In this document: positions 1 to 8,189 of the stretch, in pieces
Layout of the letters: every line of letters begins with the position of its first letter
Numbering within the stretch: position 1 is the first letter of the stretch
Source: Methanogenium marinum
GTDB lineage: Archaea; Halobacteriota; Methanomicrobia; Methanomicrobiales; Methanomicrobiaceae
DNA: 64,000 nucleotides
Direction of reading: 5' to 3'
Assembly (NCBI RefSeq): GCF_028912405.1
Contig: NZ_JAKELO010000002.1
Span: 372,001-436,000 of the forward strand
The notes under the pieces: model-generated
What the model was told of the DNA's origin: nothing
The model's database searches: none
Seen by the model: the letters and a program-made list of their open reading frames with translations, nothing else
Made by a program: the position numbers and the translations under genes

Positions 1-213
1 TTTGCACCCAATACAGGCGTCGCGGTCATAGGCGATCTTCCCCCGGAAGTTCTTTGGAACGGCAACCGGCGGATTAATCGTAGCCTCACCCGCAGCGACT
101 TTCCCCAGAAAACCGGTGATGCTCTTTGGGAGATACCGGGCCGGGAAGAGATTGGTTGCCGGTTTCTTCAGGAACTGGCGCAGCGCTTCAGGGAACATAG
201 GGAGGCGGCTCAT
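1..213 (-). CDS. mbhN: MbhN, 4Fe-4S ferredoxin-like subunit (partial)
   Basis: This is the start of the electron-input subunit of the membrane-bound hydrogenase, related to complex I NuoI, which passes electrons from ferredoxin through two [4Fe-4S] clusters. About 71 residues are inside the window; the reading ends in CIGCK, the beginning of the first cluster motif, and the rest lies beyond base 1. I chose the ATG at 213 because it overlaps the stop of the gene before it (210-212) and gives the residues MSRLPMFPEALRQF. It is the last gene of the 14-gene operon, and its position matches MbhN of Pyrococcus furiosus. Confidence 0.85.
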   Translation of the reverse strand, partial: MSRLPMFPEALRQFLKKPATNLFPARYLPKSITGFLGKVAAGEATINPPVAVPKNFRGKIAYDRDACIGCK

Positions 214-1220
214 GCAACGACCCCCATGCCTAAGACAGCATCAAGAACCAGGAGAAGCAGGCCGGCAAACCCAATGAGGGTGATATACCCCCAGTAGAAA
301 GTCACCAGATGGTTGATACGGAATCGGGCCATGCCCACCCGTATCAGACTCACTGAGAAGAAGACCACTAAAAGCACCTTCACCACAAAGAATACCAGAT
401 CCGCGATAATTCCTGCGGCACCCGTGAGGGGGACAAACCAGGTGAGATTCCACGGCAGAAAGAGCACGACAGCAAGCGTTGCCATCGCAACCGTCTTGAC
501 AGCTCCGGAGAGCGTGAAGAGAGCGAGATTTTTCCCGGAGTACTCCACAAGGATACCGCCACAAAGTTCTGTTTCAGCCTCCGGGGTATCACAGGGAACC
601 CGTGAAAGTTCAGCAGGGGTGACCCATGCCATGGCAACCATCAGAAGGAGCATGCCAATTATACCGGGGATGCCCACGACACTCCAGACCGGTGTCTGTG
701 CAATGGTTGCAAGGGAGAATGGATCTACCACGCCCGCTGCATTGAGGCGCCATGCAATCGCGATGATGGCAATTGCAAGCGGCAGTTCGTATGCGATCAT
801 CGTCACCATCTCACGCTGGGAGCCGACGGTTGCATACGGAGACCCGGATGCAAGACCACCTGCGACCATCGCAAGACCAGGCACGGTCAGGAGATAGAGC
901 ACAAGGATGATGTCTCCCCACCCACCGAGAACCGGCGCAATACTGCCGATGGGAAGGTAGAGGAGAATCGTAATTGATGCCGCAAGCGCAATGACGGGAG
1001 CCGCGTTGAAGACCGACGTCACCGCATTTTTTGGGATGATATTGTCCTTGCAGAGGAGTTTTGCAATATCAATGAACGGCTGGTGAAGGGGCGGACCGTA
1101 GCGTGCCTGCATCCGTGCCGCACACTTCCGGTCAACACCCTGCAGGACGAGACCGAAAAGGAGACCGTAGACGGTGATACCGATACACCCGACAACAGCT
1201 GCAGTGATCATGCCAATCAT
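210..1220 (-). CDS. mbhM: MbhM, membrane anchor subunit (NuoH-like)
   Basis: This is the integral membrane subunit that connects the hydrogenase arm to the ion-pumping arm, homologous to NuoH of complex I and HycD/EchB. The 336 residues contain about eight hydrophobic segments. The motif RYGPPLHQPFIDIAKLL near residues 40-57 is the amphipathic loop typical of the NuoH family, and the acidic stretch DTPEAETELCGG near residue 210 is the loop that faces the Q-like or ferredoxin module. The start overlaps the end of mbhL by four bases (ATGA), which suggests translational coupling. The length matches the family. Confidence 0.93.
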   Translation of the reverse strand: MIGMITAAVVGCIGITVYGLLFGLVLQGVDRKCAARMQARYGPPLHQPFIDIAKLLCKDNIIPKNAVTSVFNAAPVIALAASITILLYLPIGSIAPVLGGWGDIILVLYLLTVPGLAMVAGGLASGSPYATVGSQREMVTMIAYELPLAIAIIAIAWRLNAAGVVDPFSLATIAQTPVWSVVGIPGIIGMLLLMVAMAWVTPAELSRVPCDTPEAETELCGGILVEYSGKNLALFTLSGAVKTVAMATLAVVLFLPWNLTWFVPLTGAAGIIADLVFFVVKVLLVVFFSVSLIRVGMARFRINHLVTFYWGYITLIGFAGLLLLVLDAVLGMGVVA

Positions 1221-2437
1221 TCCTGCATCCTCCGCGTCTTCTCCACCGAGAGGTGGTGCAGGTCATCTCCTGTCATGACACCCTGCCGGCCGTCACGAAT
1301 GACCGATACACGGTCGGTGCACGACATGCACGGGTCAATGGATGCCACAATGATAGGAATGTCTGCTATCTGTTCGCCCATAAGAATCTTCAGCCACGAC
1401 ATCTGATTCGAATACGTGGACGCCTTCACTTTCCATGCTTCCGGCGTCTCGGAACGGTTCATTCTGACATAATGGAAGCACTCACCACGGGGTGCCTCCA
1501 CCCGTCCGATGGCCTCACCCTCTGCCTTTTTGCAGGTGGCGAGAATTTTCGCGTATTTCGTTTCCCAGAGAACCGGCCCTGTGGGCATCTGGTCCATGAG
1601 GTCCCGGATGATGCGGACCGAGTCCACCACCTCAAAGAGACGGACCACAATCCGGTCATACACATCGCCTTTGATGGCATCCGCGTAGACGTCCGGAAGA
1701 ATGGGTTTCACATCGATGTCGCCGTATGCCGCATAGGGGGCGTCAGCACGCACATCAATTGCGAGACCGGATGCACGGGCAGTCGGGCCCACGGTGCAGA
1801 GTTCAAGGGCATCGCGTTCGGAAAGAACACCGCAGTTCATGCACCGCAGTTTGATTGTGGTGTCCTCTAAAAAGAGGGTCACGAGTTTCCCGACAAGCCC
1901 TTCATAGGTTTCCAGAGCCTGATAGATGCGGGGGAACTGATCGTCCGTAAAGTCACGCCGGACACCGCCCACCTGAACGATGCCGTAATTCACCCGGTTT
2001 CCGGTGAGGTACTCGATGACATCCATTGCCTCTTCTCTCACCCGCCATGCGAGATGGAAGAGGGTGTCAAATCCCAGTTCGTGGGCAGCGACACCCGCCC
2101 AGAGCAGGTGAGACTGGATACGCTCGAATTCAGCGATGATGCTTCGTACGTAATGCGCCCGTTCGGGCACTTCAATTTCAGCAATCTGCTCTATCGCACG
2201 CGAAAAGGCAAGCGTATGGGAAACACCACAGATACCGCAGATGCGGTCACAGAGATGCGCAATCTGCACAGGGTTTCTGCGCATACCCATCCACTCAATC
2301 CCACGGTGGGTCTTTCCGGGGGCAAAGTCAACGCCTTTTATGACTTCACCCTGAATATCAAAGGTGAAGAGAATCGGCTCTTTAAGGGCGGGGTGGATTG
2401 GCCCGATGGGGATATTGTATGTCGGTTTACTCGCCAT
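1217..2437 (-). CDS. mbhL: MbhL, [NiFe]-hydrogenase large subunit
   Basis: This is the catalytic subunit, reducing protons to H2 (or the reverse) at a NiFe(CN)2CO centre. Both pairs of nickel ligands are present: RICGICGVSHT near residue 65 and DPCMSCTDR near residue 370. This distinguishes a true hydrogenase from the Mbx/Mbs sulfur-linked relatives and from complex I NuoD, which lose these cysteines. The C-terminal pair lies about 30 residues before the end, so a C-terminal maturation peptide is possible. At 406 residues it matches group 4 large subunits. It overlaps mbhK by 11 bases and mbhM by four. Confidence 0.95.
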   Translation of the reverse strand: MASKPTYNIPIGPIHPALKEPILFTFDIQGEVIKGVDFAPGKTHRGIEWMGMRRNPVQIAHLCDRICGICGVSHTLAFSRAIEQIAEIEVPERAHYVRSIIAEFERIQSHLLWAGVAAHELGFDTLFHLAWRVREEAMDVIEYLTGNRVNYGIVQVGGVRRDFTDDQFPRIYQALETYEGLVGKLVTLFLEDTTIKLRCMNCGVLSERDALELCTVGPTARASGLAIDVRADAPYAAYGDIDVKPILPDVYADAIKGDVYDRIVVRLFEVVDSVRIIRDLMDQMPTGPVLWETKYAKILATCKKAEGEAIGRVEAPRGECFHYVRMNRSETPEAWKVKASTYSNQMSWLKILMGEQIADIPIIVASIDPCMSCTDRVSVIRDGRQGVMTGDDLHHLSVEKTRRMQE

Positions 2438-3161
2438 TCGTGTTCACCTCCGGTTTGGGGGCATCAGCAGTATCCGTATCACCCTCAGCAGGTGCCGGTG
2501 CAGATTCGGATAGCTTTGAATCCGCAGAAGTATCTGCCTTCGGTGCGGTATTTTCTGTATCAGGGGTCTTTGGTTTGCGCACCTTCTTTTCCTTCGGTTT
2601 CACCGGAGGTGCGGGACGGTCTGCAGGTCTCCCCGAGGCCCAGAGAGAGTTCACCATATCTTCGGTGATACCCGTCTCATCCTTTCTCCACGGGTAGACA
2701 CCCTTAGGGAAATCAGCCGGCAGGAAGAGACCACGGGGGTCAGGAATTCCTGCAACCGTCACGCCGAGCATCTCCTGTTTCTCACGCTCGGTGTATACCG
2801 CACCCGGAATCAGGTGAGATATGGTTGGTATCACGAGGTTCTTCTTCGGGACAGGAACGGTGATCGTGATATTGACCTCTCCCTTCGGAATGCCATGGAA
2901 AACCTGCATGTGGTAAAGCAGTTCAACGGCGTCACCGACATCGACTCCTGAGACCACCGCAAGGTGGGGATAGTCGATCGCGATGATCGCTTCCAGTGTT
3001 TTGATGAGGTCCGCAGGTGTCGTCCGCAGCCATACACTGTATGCCGTGGTCTTCTTCAGGCCCTCAGTCCAACCTTCCGTCCGGACGTCATGAATACTCT
3101 TTGGACCTTTTTTCTGTAGAATAACAGCTATCTGTTGCGCTGTAAGTGCCTGTCGTGTCAT
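2427..3161 (-). CDS. mbhK: MbhK, NuoC-like subunit with long charged tail
   Basis: The first about 185 residues form a NuoC-like (30 kDa complex I) domain that packs against the large subunit; the signature TEREKQEMLGV is near residue 132 and FPKGVYPWRKDE follows near residue 160. After it comes a tail of about 55 residues, first basic (KPKEKKVRKPK) and then rich in Asp, Glu, Ala, Pro, Thr and Ser, which is low complexity and not part of the NuoC fold. Pyrococcus MbhK lacks such a tail as far as I recall. The ATG at 3161 overlaps the mbhJ stop by four bases. Confidence 0.92.
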   Translation of the reverse strand: MTRQALTAQQIAVILQKKGPKSIHDVRTEGWTEGLKKTTAYSVWLRTTPADLIKTLEAIIAIDYPHLAVVSGVDVGDAVELLYHMQVFHGIPKGEVNITITVPVPKKNLVIPTISHLIPGAVYTEREKQEMLGVTVAGIPDPRGLFLPADFPKGVYPWRKDETGITEDMVNSLWASGRPADRPAPPVKPKEKKVRKPKTPDTENTAPKADTSADSKLSESAPAPAEGDTDTADAPKPEVNTNGE

Positions 3162-3589
3162 TGTTTTTCCTCCAGGCTTTCAAGTAATACAATCGCCTTC
3201 ACAACACCGTCGATGATTGCCTCCGGGCGTGGGGCACAGCCCGGCACATAGATATCCACCGGGATGACATCGCCCACCGGGCCGTCCAGATTATAGGAGT
3301 CATAAAAGACCCCACCGGACTGACCACAGGAACCAATGCACATCACGACTTTCGGATTCGGCATCTGGGCGTAGACTCTGCGCAGGCGGTCTGCCATATC
3401 ATGGACGACAGGGCCAGTCACAAGCAGTACATCTGCATGCCGGGGCGAACCGACGAGTTTTATCCCGAATCGTTCGGGATCATACCGTGGCGTTAACGCC
3501 GCCACAATCTCGATATCACATCCGTTACATGACCCTGAGTTGAAATGGAATACCCAGAGCGACCGGTTGAATGATGGTGACAGACGCAT
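3158..3589 (-). CDS. mbhJ: MbhJ, [NiFe]-hydrogenase small subunit (NuoB-like)
   Basis: This is the small subunit carrying the proximal [4Fe-4S] cluster, homologous to NuoB. The cluster ligands can be read in SCNGCDIE (near residue 18), CIGSCGQSGG (near 84) and VPGCAPRPEA (near 115). The frame stays open to 3691, but I place the start at the ATG at 3589 because the family begins just ahead of the NGCDIE motif, the ATG follows the mbhI stop directly, and the extra 34 residues upstream are the shadow of the mbhI end. This gives 143 residues, as usual for EchC/MbhJ. Confidence 0.93.
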   Translation of the reverse strand: MRLSPSFNRSLWVFHFNSGSCNGCDIEIVAALTPRYDPERFGIKLVGSPRHADVLLVTGPVVHDMADRLRRVYAQMPNPKVVMCIGSCGQSGGVFYDSYNLDGPVGDVIPVDIYVPGCAPRPEAIIDGVVKAIVLLESLEEKQ

Positions 3590-3590
3590 C

Positions 3591-3935
3591 TTAAAGCACC
3601 CCGATAAAGATGAAAAGGAGAGCAAATGTGCCCAAAAACCAGAGCACATAGTCCGTGAGGCATCCGGTATGCAGGGGAACAACTCGTGCATAATAGCCTT
3701 TCATGGCATCAGTGAAACCCCAGTAGAGGTTTGAACCACCAATATGGCCATCTTCCGGTGACGGTTCGTCGTTTCCGGAGATATACGACTTGCCGGACTC
3801 ACCATCGCCGGGAATGTCCGGTTCACCGAGCCGCTGTATAAACCAGGCAAGGAGTATGGCAACCGCAAACGCAACGAGCCAGACAATCGGGTTCCAGGCA
3901 CCAAATCCGGTGTATAATGTTTCTGCTATCATCAT
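3591..3935 (-). CDS. mbhI: MbhI, small membrane linker subunit
   Basis: This 114-residue protein has two hydrophobic helices (about residues 17-33 and 96-114) separated by a hydrophilic loop. In the Pyrococcus enzyme MbhI bridges the hydrogenase module and the antiporter-like MbhH with a lateral helix. The start at 3935 overlaps the mbhH stop (ATGA); a second ATG at 3932 is the alternative. The identification rests mostly on its position between the antiporter subunit and the NuoB-like subunit, on size, and on the motif SNLYWGFTDAMKGYY, which resembles the family. Confidence 0.85.
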   Translation of the reverse strand: MMIAETLYTGFGAWNPIVWLVAFAVAILLAWFIQRLGEPDIPGDGESGKSYISGNDEPSPEDGHIGGSNLYWGFTDAMKGYYARVVPLHTGCLTDYVLWFLGTFALLFIFIGVL

Positions 3936-5503
3936 ACACCTCCGAATACAGTGGCCACATACGCACTTTGATCAATGAGTGCGTTTGCGGCTGGCGCAAT
4001 CACCGTCGACACAATCTGTTCCGGGAAGATACCCATGAGAATCGTGAGGAGTGCAAGCGCACCCATTGCAACGAGCATCGGACGGGGCACCTCTATGACA
4101 TCTGCATACTTCGGCTGCTGTGGCCCCATGAATATTGCATGGAAGACCTTCACAAACGAGGCAAGCGTCAGGATGGAGACAACCATCGCGATGACTGCAA
4201 TCACCGGGCTGAACGCAAAAACGGACTCATAGATCATTAGTTTGGAGGCGAATCCGTTGAACGGCGGAATGCCTGCGATGGCGAGAGCACCGATGATGAA
4301 AAAGAGCATCGTCCACTTCATAGAATGCCCGAGCCCACCCATTTTATTGAGATTGCGGGTGCCTGTCTGCAGGAATATCGCCCCTGCCGTGAGGAAGAGG
4401 AGGCCCTTATACATCGCATGGTTGACGATGTGGAAGATACCGCCTTCCATTGCTGTCCGGCCGAATGCATCCATTGCAGCCGCATCCCCGAGGACGACGA
4501 GACCCACGCCCACACCAAGGAGCATGTAGCCGGACTGTGATACCGCGTGATACGCCATCAGCCGTTTCACATCTTTCTGCGGGATGGCCATCGTAACACC
4601 GACAACCATAGAGAGCACTCCGAGGATGATAACCGCCCATCCCACGGTGACATAATTAAGCGTGAGTCCATAGACGCTGAAGAGGACACGGAAGAGACCG
4701 TAGAGACCTGCCTGACTTGCAACCACTAAAAATGCGGTCACGGCAGCGGGGGCCATTGAGTAAGCATCCGGCGTCCAGAAGTGCAAAGGCACTGCGCCCG
4801 CCTTCAGTGCAAGACCTGCAATAAGAAGAGCAAGGGCCACCTTGTCAAGCATGGTGTAACTCATCCGGGAGGCGATGACCGCCATATTCAGAGAGTCATA
4901 CTGCCCGTAGAGAAGACCAATCGCATAGAGGACCATCAGGCCCGCAAGGGTTGAAAGGAAGCCGTATTTCAGAGCTGCCTCAACAGAGACACCTTTGTCA
5001 ATGCGGTATGCGACAAGCGCCGCACCCGCAAGGGAGTTTATTTCCAAAAATACAAAGAAGTTGAAGAGATCTCCGGTGGTGACCATGCCAAGGATTCCGA
5101 CCAGGAGGAGGAGCATCAGTGCATAATATCCGTCTTTTCCGGATGAGAGACGCTCGCTTGCAACCGAATACAGGCAGGTGATAAAGCCCACAAAGGCAGC
5201 AAAGAGTGCCATAAATGCACTCATCGCATCAACCGTGAAGATGATGCGGATGGGTATGCCACCAGAATCGGCCGGTATTGCATCCGAAGAAGACGCAGCA
5301 CCAAAGGTGTAGAGCACCGGCCCGCCCGTGAGAACGGTCCATGCAAGGAGGGCAGCGATGATTGCGGTGATGAGTGTTACCGCAAGTATCCAGCCATTGC
5401 GGGGAGTATCTCCCAGTCTCCCCACAAGCGGCAGAGCAAAGGCACCGAGCATCGGAACAGCGATCAGGAGTGCCGGGGCATTCGCCATGATGAAGTCCAT
5501 CAT
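3932..5503 (-). CDS. mbhH: MbhH, antiporter-like proton channel subunit
   Basis: This 523-residue protein of about 14 membrane segments belongs to the MrpD/NuoL/M/N family and is the likely proton-translocating channel of the hydrogenase. Family features visible are GYYALMLLLLVGILGMVTTGDLFNFFVF split over residues 124-152, the lysine in AGLALKAGAVPLHFW near residue 235, and RLMAYHAVSQSGYMLLG near 320, which carries the typical antiporter histidine and lysine region. It is co-transcribed with mbhG upstream (4-base overlap) and mbhI downstream. Confidence 0.93.
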   Translation of the reverse strand: MMDFIMANAPALLIAVPMLGAFALPLVGRLGDTPRNGWILAVTLITAIIAALLAWTVLTGGPVLYTFGAASSSDAIPADSGGIPIRIIFTVDAMSAFMALFAAFVGFITCLYSVASERLSSGKDGYYALMLLLLVGILGMVTTGDLFNFFVFLEINSLAGAALVAYRIDKGVSVEAALKYGFLSTLAGLMVLYAIGLLYGQYDSLNMAVIASRMSYTMLDKVALALLIAGLALKAGAVPLHFWTPDAYSMAPAAVTAFLVVASQAGLYGLFRVLFSVYGLTLNYVTVGWAVIILGVLSMVVGVTMAIPQKDVKRLMAYHAVSQSGYMLLGVGVGLVVLGDAAAMDAFGRTAMEGGIFHIVNHAMYKGLLFLTAGAIFLQTGTRNLNKMGGLGHSMKWTMLFFIIGALAIAGIPPFNGFASKLMIYESVFAFSPVIAVIAMVVSILTLASFVKVFHAIFMGPQQPKYADVIEVPRPMLVAMGALALLTILMGIFPEQIVSTVIAPAANALIDQSAYVATVFGGV

Positions 5504-5844
5504 TCTTTGAGCCTCCGCATTTCAGTCACATCACGCGTGCCGTATTTTTTGGAGATGACCATCACAAACGAGAGCAGGAGTGCAGTCGTTGCAATGCCGA
5601 TGACGATATTCGTCAGAGTCATTGCCTGAACGGTCGGCATCACCATTGCAGTCGATGGTGCGTTTGTAAATATCGGTGCCACACCGCCGGAGATGAATCC
5701 GGTTGCGACGAGGAGCAGGTTTACTCCCGCCTCAACAAGGGCAAGACCCATCACCATCTTGATCATGTCTTTTTTGGTGACAATGACCACGAGGCCGATT
5801 ATCACCAGAATTCCGGCACAGAAGTACGGAACATTCTCAATCAT
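5500..5844 (-). CDS. mbhG: MbhG, MrpC/NuoK-like subunit
   Basis: This 114-residue, three-helix membrane protein is of the MrpC/NuoK type. The segment MVMGLALVEAGVNLLLVA (residues 31-48) corresponds to the helix of NuoK that carries the conserved glutamate of the ion path. It belongs to the Na+/H+ antiporter-like module. The start overlaps the mbhF stop by four bases and its own stop overlaps mbhH. Confidence 0.92.
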   Translation of the reverse strand: MIENVPYFCAGILVIIGLVVIVTKKDMIKMVMGLALVEAGVNLLLVATGFISGGVAPIFTNAPSTAMVMPTVQAMTLTNIVIGIATTALLLSFVMVISKKYGTRDVTEMRRLKE

Positions 5845-6308
5845 TCTGCATCACCTTTCATGCCACCAAGCATCACAAGGAGGAGAATACCCATCGCACC
5901 GAGGACTTCAATTCCCACAGCAATATTCAGGATCGGAATGATTCCGCCTGTGTTGATGTCACCGGGATTGATGCCAAATGCGACAGGCGTCCCGAAAAGG
6001 GAACCTGCACCAAGGAGCCAGTTCCCAAAGAAGGCAATTCCTGCGGTGAGTGCCAGAAGGGCAGTTCCAATAAAGAGGAGCAGCCCCGCCGTCTCGCTGT
6101 TCTTCAGGACATTCTTTGGTATGGAGGCAAACACGTCAGCACGTGAGTAGGCAACCATCAGAAGAACCACTGCGGTTGCGATGACCGCACCGCCCTGAAA
6201 TCCGCCGCCGGGGGTCAGGTGCCCGTGAACGACGATATAGAAGCCATATACAAGAATAAACGGCATCATGATATTCGCCCCTGACCGGACGAGATTACTC
6301 ATATTCAT
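5841..6308 (-). CDS. mbhF: MbhF, MrpB-like antiporter subunit
   Basis: This is a MrpB-family membrane subunit; the family motif [19 protein letters not shown] is plainly visible in the first third. The frame is open to 6344, inside the preceding gene. Three ATG codons lie close together (6314, 6308, 6302); I chose 6308 because it sits six bases after an AGGAGG ribosome binding site at 6315-6320. The result is 155 residues with about four helices. It overlaps the end of mbhE. Confidence 0.88.
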   Translation of the reverse strand: MNMSNLVRSGANIMMPFILVYGFYIVVHGHLTPGGGFQGGAVIATAVVLLMVAYSRADVFASIPKNVLKNSETAGLLLFIGTALLALTAGIAFFGNWLLGAGSLFGTPVAFGINPGDINTGGIIPILNIAVGIEVLGAMGILLLVMLGGMKGDAE

Positions 6309-6582
6309 ATTCATCCTCCTTTTTGCCAAGGCGGCGGAAGACAAGTCCCGCGCCTAAGACAACGGTGAAAAGCACCGTCGCTTCACCAAGGGTATCAAAC
6401 CCACGGTAGTCGAAGACAACCCCGGTTACAATATTGTTGCTGCCGGTCTCTTCCTGCCCGTGGGCAAGCATGTAGTCATCCATGTCGGTGTAGGCAGGTG
6501 TCCCGAAGGAAAGATCAAGGCCCGCCATGAGAAATGCTGCTGCACAGACAACGAGAATACCAATCCGGAGAGCGCTCTTCAT
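6295..6582 (-). CDS. mbhE: MbhE, Mrp-type membrane subunit
   Basis: A 95-residue protein with a membrane segment at each end and a hydrophilic middle containing [18 protein letters not shown], a motif of the C-terminal part of MrpA (MrpA/MbhE family), where a conserved RGFDT-LGE block is the hallmark. In the hydrogenase it continues the antiporter module and corresponds to the split-off C-terminal domain of MrpA. The C-terminus is charged (KKEDEYEYE). The start overlaps mbhD by four bases. Confidence 0.88.
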   Translation of the reverse strand: MKSALRIGILVVCAAAFLMAGLDLSFGTPAYTDMDDYMLAHGQEETGSNNIVTGVVFDYRGFDTLGEATVLFTVVLGAGLVFRRLGKKEDEYEYE

Positions 6583-6833
6583 TCAGACGCACCCCCGTCT
6601 TTTTCAGTGCCACGAATGGCAATCACAAAGATTGCGGTGGTAAGCCCGGCACCGATGCCGGCCTCAGCTATTGCCACATCCGGCGCCTGCAACATCAGAA
6701 ACTCGAGCGAGAGCAGGAAACTAAAGGCACCAAACGCGATAGCAGCAGAGATCAAATCGTCCATGTGCCAGACCATGAATGCCGAAATAACAAGTCCTGC
6801 CAGAAGCAGGATGTGCACGAGGAGTTCAATCAT
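6579..6833 (-). CDS. mbhD: MbhD, DUF4040-type Mrp subunit
   Basis: An 84-residue protein with three hydrophobic segments that corresponds to the DUF4040 part of MrpA. The segment [19 protein letters not shown] is characteristic: this block with APD-AxxEA is conserved in MrpA and NuoJ-like proteins and carries an acidic residue in the membrane. It overlaps mbhC upstream by eight bases and mbhE downstream by four. Confidence 0.9.
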   Translation of the reverse strand: MIELLVHILLLAGLVISAFMVWHMDDLISAAIAFGAFSFLLSLEFLMLQAPDVAIAEAGIGAGLTTAIFVIAIRGTEKDGGASE

Positions 6834-7188
6834 CGGTGTTCACCCCTTTCATACGGTCCACGACCGCAGGGTCAGGACGGACACCAGCCCGGTATGCCGC
6901 ACGCCCGATGGCATGGGCACCGATTGCATTGGTAAAGACCAGCGCTGCAAGGGCGAGCACCGTGTGCAGTCCAAGCACCGCATACTGCATCTCACCGGAC
7001 GCGAGATATGCACCAATTTCAGTGATAACGACAGCAATACAGATGAATATCGCACCACAGGTCGTCATCTTTGTCTCTGCATGCAGGCGGGTATACACGT
7101 CAGGGAACCGCAGAATACCCACAACTCCAAGACCAACAGCGAGAAGCCCCAGACCAAGGAAGATGGTCACAATAAATTCAGCAACCAT
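6826..7188 (-). CDS. mbhC: MbhC, MrpG-like subunit
   Basis: This 120-residue protein with three membrane segments is of the MrpG (MnhG) type; the motif RFPDVYTRLHAETKMTT near residue 28 is the family signature. The frame is open to 7218, but the ATG at 7188 directly follows the mbhB stop (7190-7192) and places the first helix at the N-terminus as in other MrpG proteins. It belongs to the antiporter module that would couple H2 evolution to sodium export. Confidence 0.9.
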   Translation of the reverse strand: MVAEFIVTIFLGLGLLAVGLGVVGILRFPDVYTRLHAETKMTTCGAIFICIAVVITEIGAYLASGEMQYAVLGLHTVLALAALVFTNAIGAHAIGRAAYRAGVRPDPAVVDRMKGVNTDD

Positions 7189-7189
7189 C

Positions 7190-7447
7190 TCAGAGGTCAC
7201 CTCCGATGTACTTCGCAAGCCAGAGTGTCCCTACAAAAGAAAGAAGGGCATACACAATGGCCACATCCACATAGACCGTCTCGTTGAACGCAACACCGAA
7301 GACGATGATACCACAGACCGTGATGGTGTTCACCGCATCCAGTGCGACCACACGGTCCGGTGCGGTCGGCCCCAGCCAGAGACGCACCATAGCGAGAATG
7401 ACGAAGAGAAGGAGGAGGCCCAGTGCCACAACCCAGATTTCAGTCAT
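7190..7447 (-). CDS. mbhB: MbhB, MrpF-like subunit
   Basis: This 85-residue, three-helix protein is of the MrpF (MnhF) family; LWLGPTAPDRVVALDAVNTI is the recognisable family block with its conserved DRVVALD. The start is taken at the ATG at 7447, which overlaps the mbhA stop (ATGA) and leaves a typical MrpF length; the frame could extend seven codons further upstream. It is the second gene of the operon. Confidence 0.9.
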   Translation of the reverse strand: MTEIWVVALGLLLLFVILAMVRLWLGPTAPDRVVALDAVNTITVCGIIVFGVAFNETVYVDVAIVYALLSFVGTLWLAKYIGGDL

Positions 7448-7971
7448 TCTGCAATCCTCCGGACCCATTCATGAATCTTAAAGAACGAGAAGAGATCAGC
7501 CGCATCAGCAGTCTTCTGCTTCACCATTTCTCTGGGGACAGAGAGCATGTGAATGTAGAAGTCACCGGTTTTCTCGTCCGCTTCCAGTGTCAGGGTACCC
7601 GGTGTCAGGGTAATGGAGTTTGCAAAAAGAAGCTGACCGAAACCGGTCGTAAGACCGGGATTGACCTTTACAATGCCGGGATTAATATTCCCGGTGATGA
7701 TCCGTATTGCCACATCGATGTTTGCCCGGATGAGTTCCAGGAAGAAGGGAATACAGATATACAGACCTAAGAGCGCCCACCGGAGTGGATTCGCCATACG
7801 ATAGTCAGCACCCCGACAGAACCATTTCGCAGATGCCAGAGAGACGACAAATGCAATAATTAAGCCGGTGACTATCTCAAATGCTGACCAGAGCCAGATA
7901 TCACCAGACCCGGCTGTCAGCACAAGATACGTGCAAAATGCACAGATAAACGTCAGAATATACCGAATCAT
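7444..7971 (-). CDS. mbhA: MbhA, MrpE-like subunit
   Basis: This 175-residue protein is of the MrpE (MnhE) family, with two or three helices in the first 100 residues and a soluble C-terminal domain. The segments PLRWALLGLYICIPFF and LTPGTLTLEADEKTGDFYIH are family signatures. It opens the 14-gene operon; the gene order A to N is the same as in Pyrococcus furiosus mbh. The promoter probably lies just upstream at about 7989-8011. Confidence 0.9.
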   Translation of the reverse strand: MIRYILTFICAFCTYLVLTAGSGDIWLWSAFEIVTGLIIAFVVSLASAKWFCRGADYRMANPLRWALLGLYICIPFFLELIRANIDVAIRIITGNINPGIVKVNPGLTTGFGQLLFANSITLTPGTLTLEADEKTGDFYIHMLSVPREMVKQKTADAADLFSFFKIHEWVRRIAE

Positions 7972-7988
7972 TCAGAACCAATACTCCC

Positions 7989-8011
7989 GGGTATCATTAC
8001 CCAGTATTAAA
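7989..8011 (-). promoter_or_regulatory. Putative mbh promoter with inverted repeat
   Basis: Reading the minus strand toward mbhA there is a TTTAATAC box-A-like element at 8011-8004. Immediately next to it, at 7989-8002, is a perfect inverted repeat GGGTA-TCAT-TACCC. The repeat falls between the TATA-like box and the mbhA start at 7971, where an operator that blocks polymerase would sit. Both assignments are by eye; the TATA box is imperfect. Confidence 0.4.
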
Positions 8012-8189
8012 TGGGGAATTTATCGCCACCAAATTCCCGGAAAAATAATTATTCATTAAAATTTTCCACATAACCACACGGATTCGCAGTACTTTCTGCT
8101 ATCCGGTAAGAATAAGACTTTTGAAACATATGTGGCGCGCGTTGCAAAAACCTCTCATTTCTTTATCATACAGATGAAATATTTGATGA

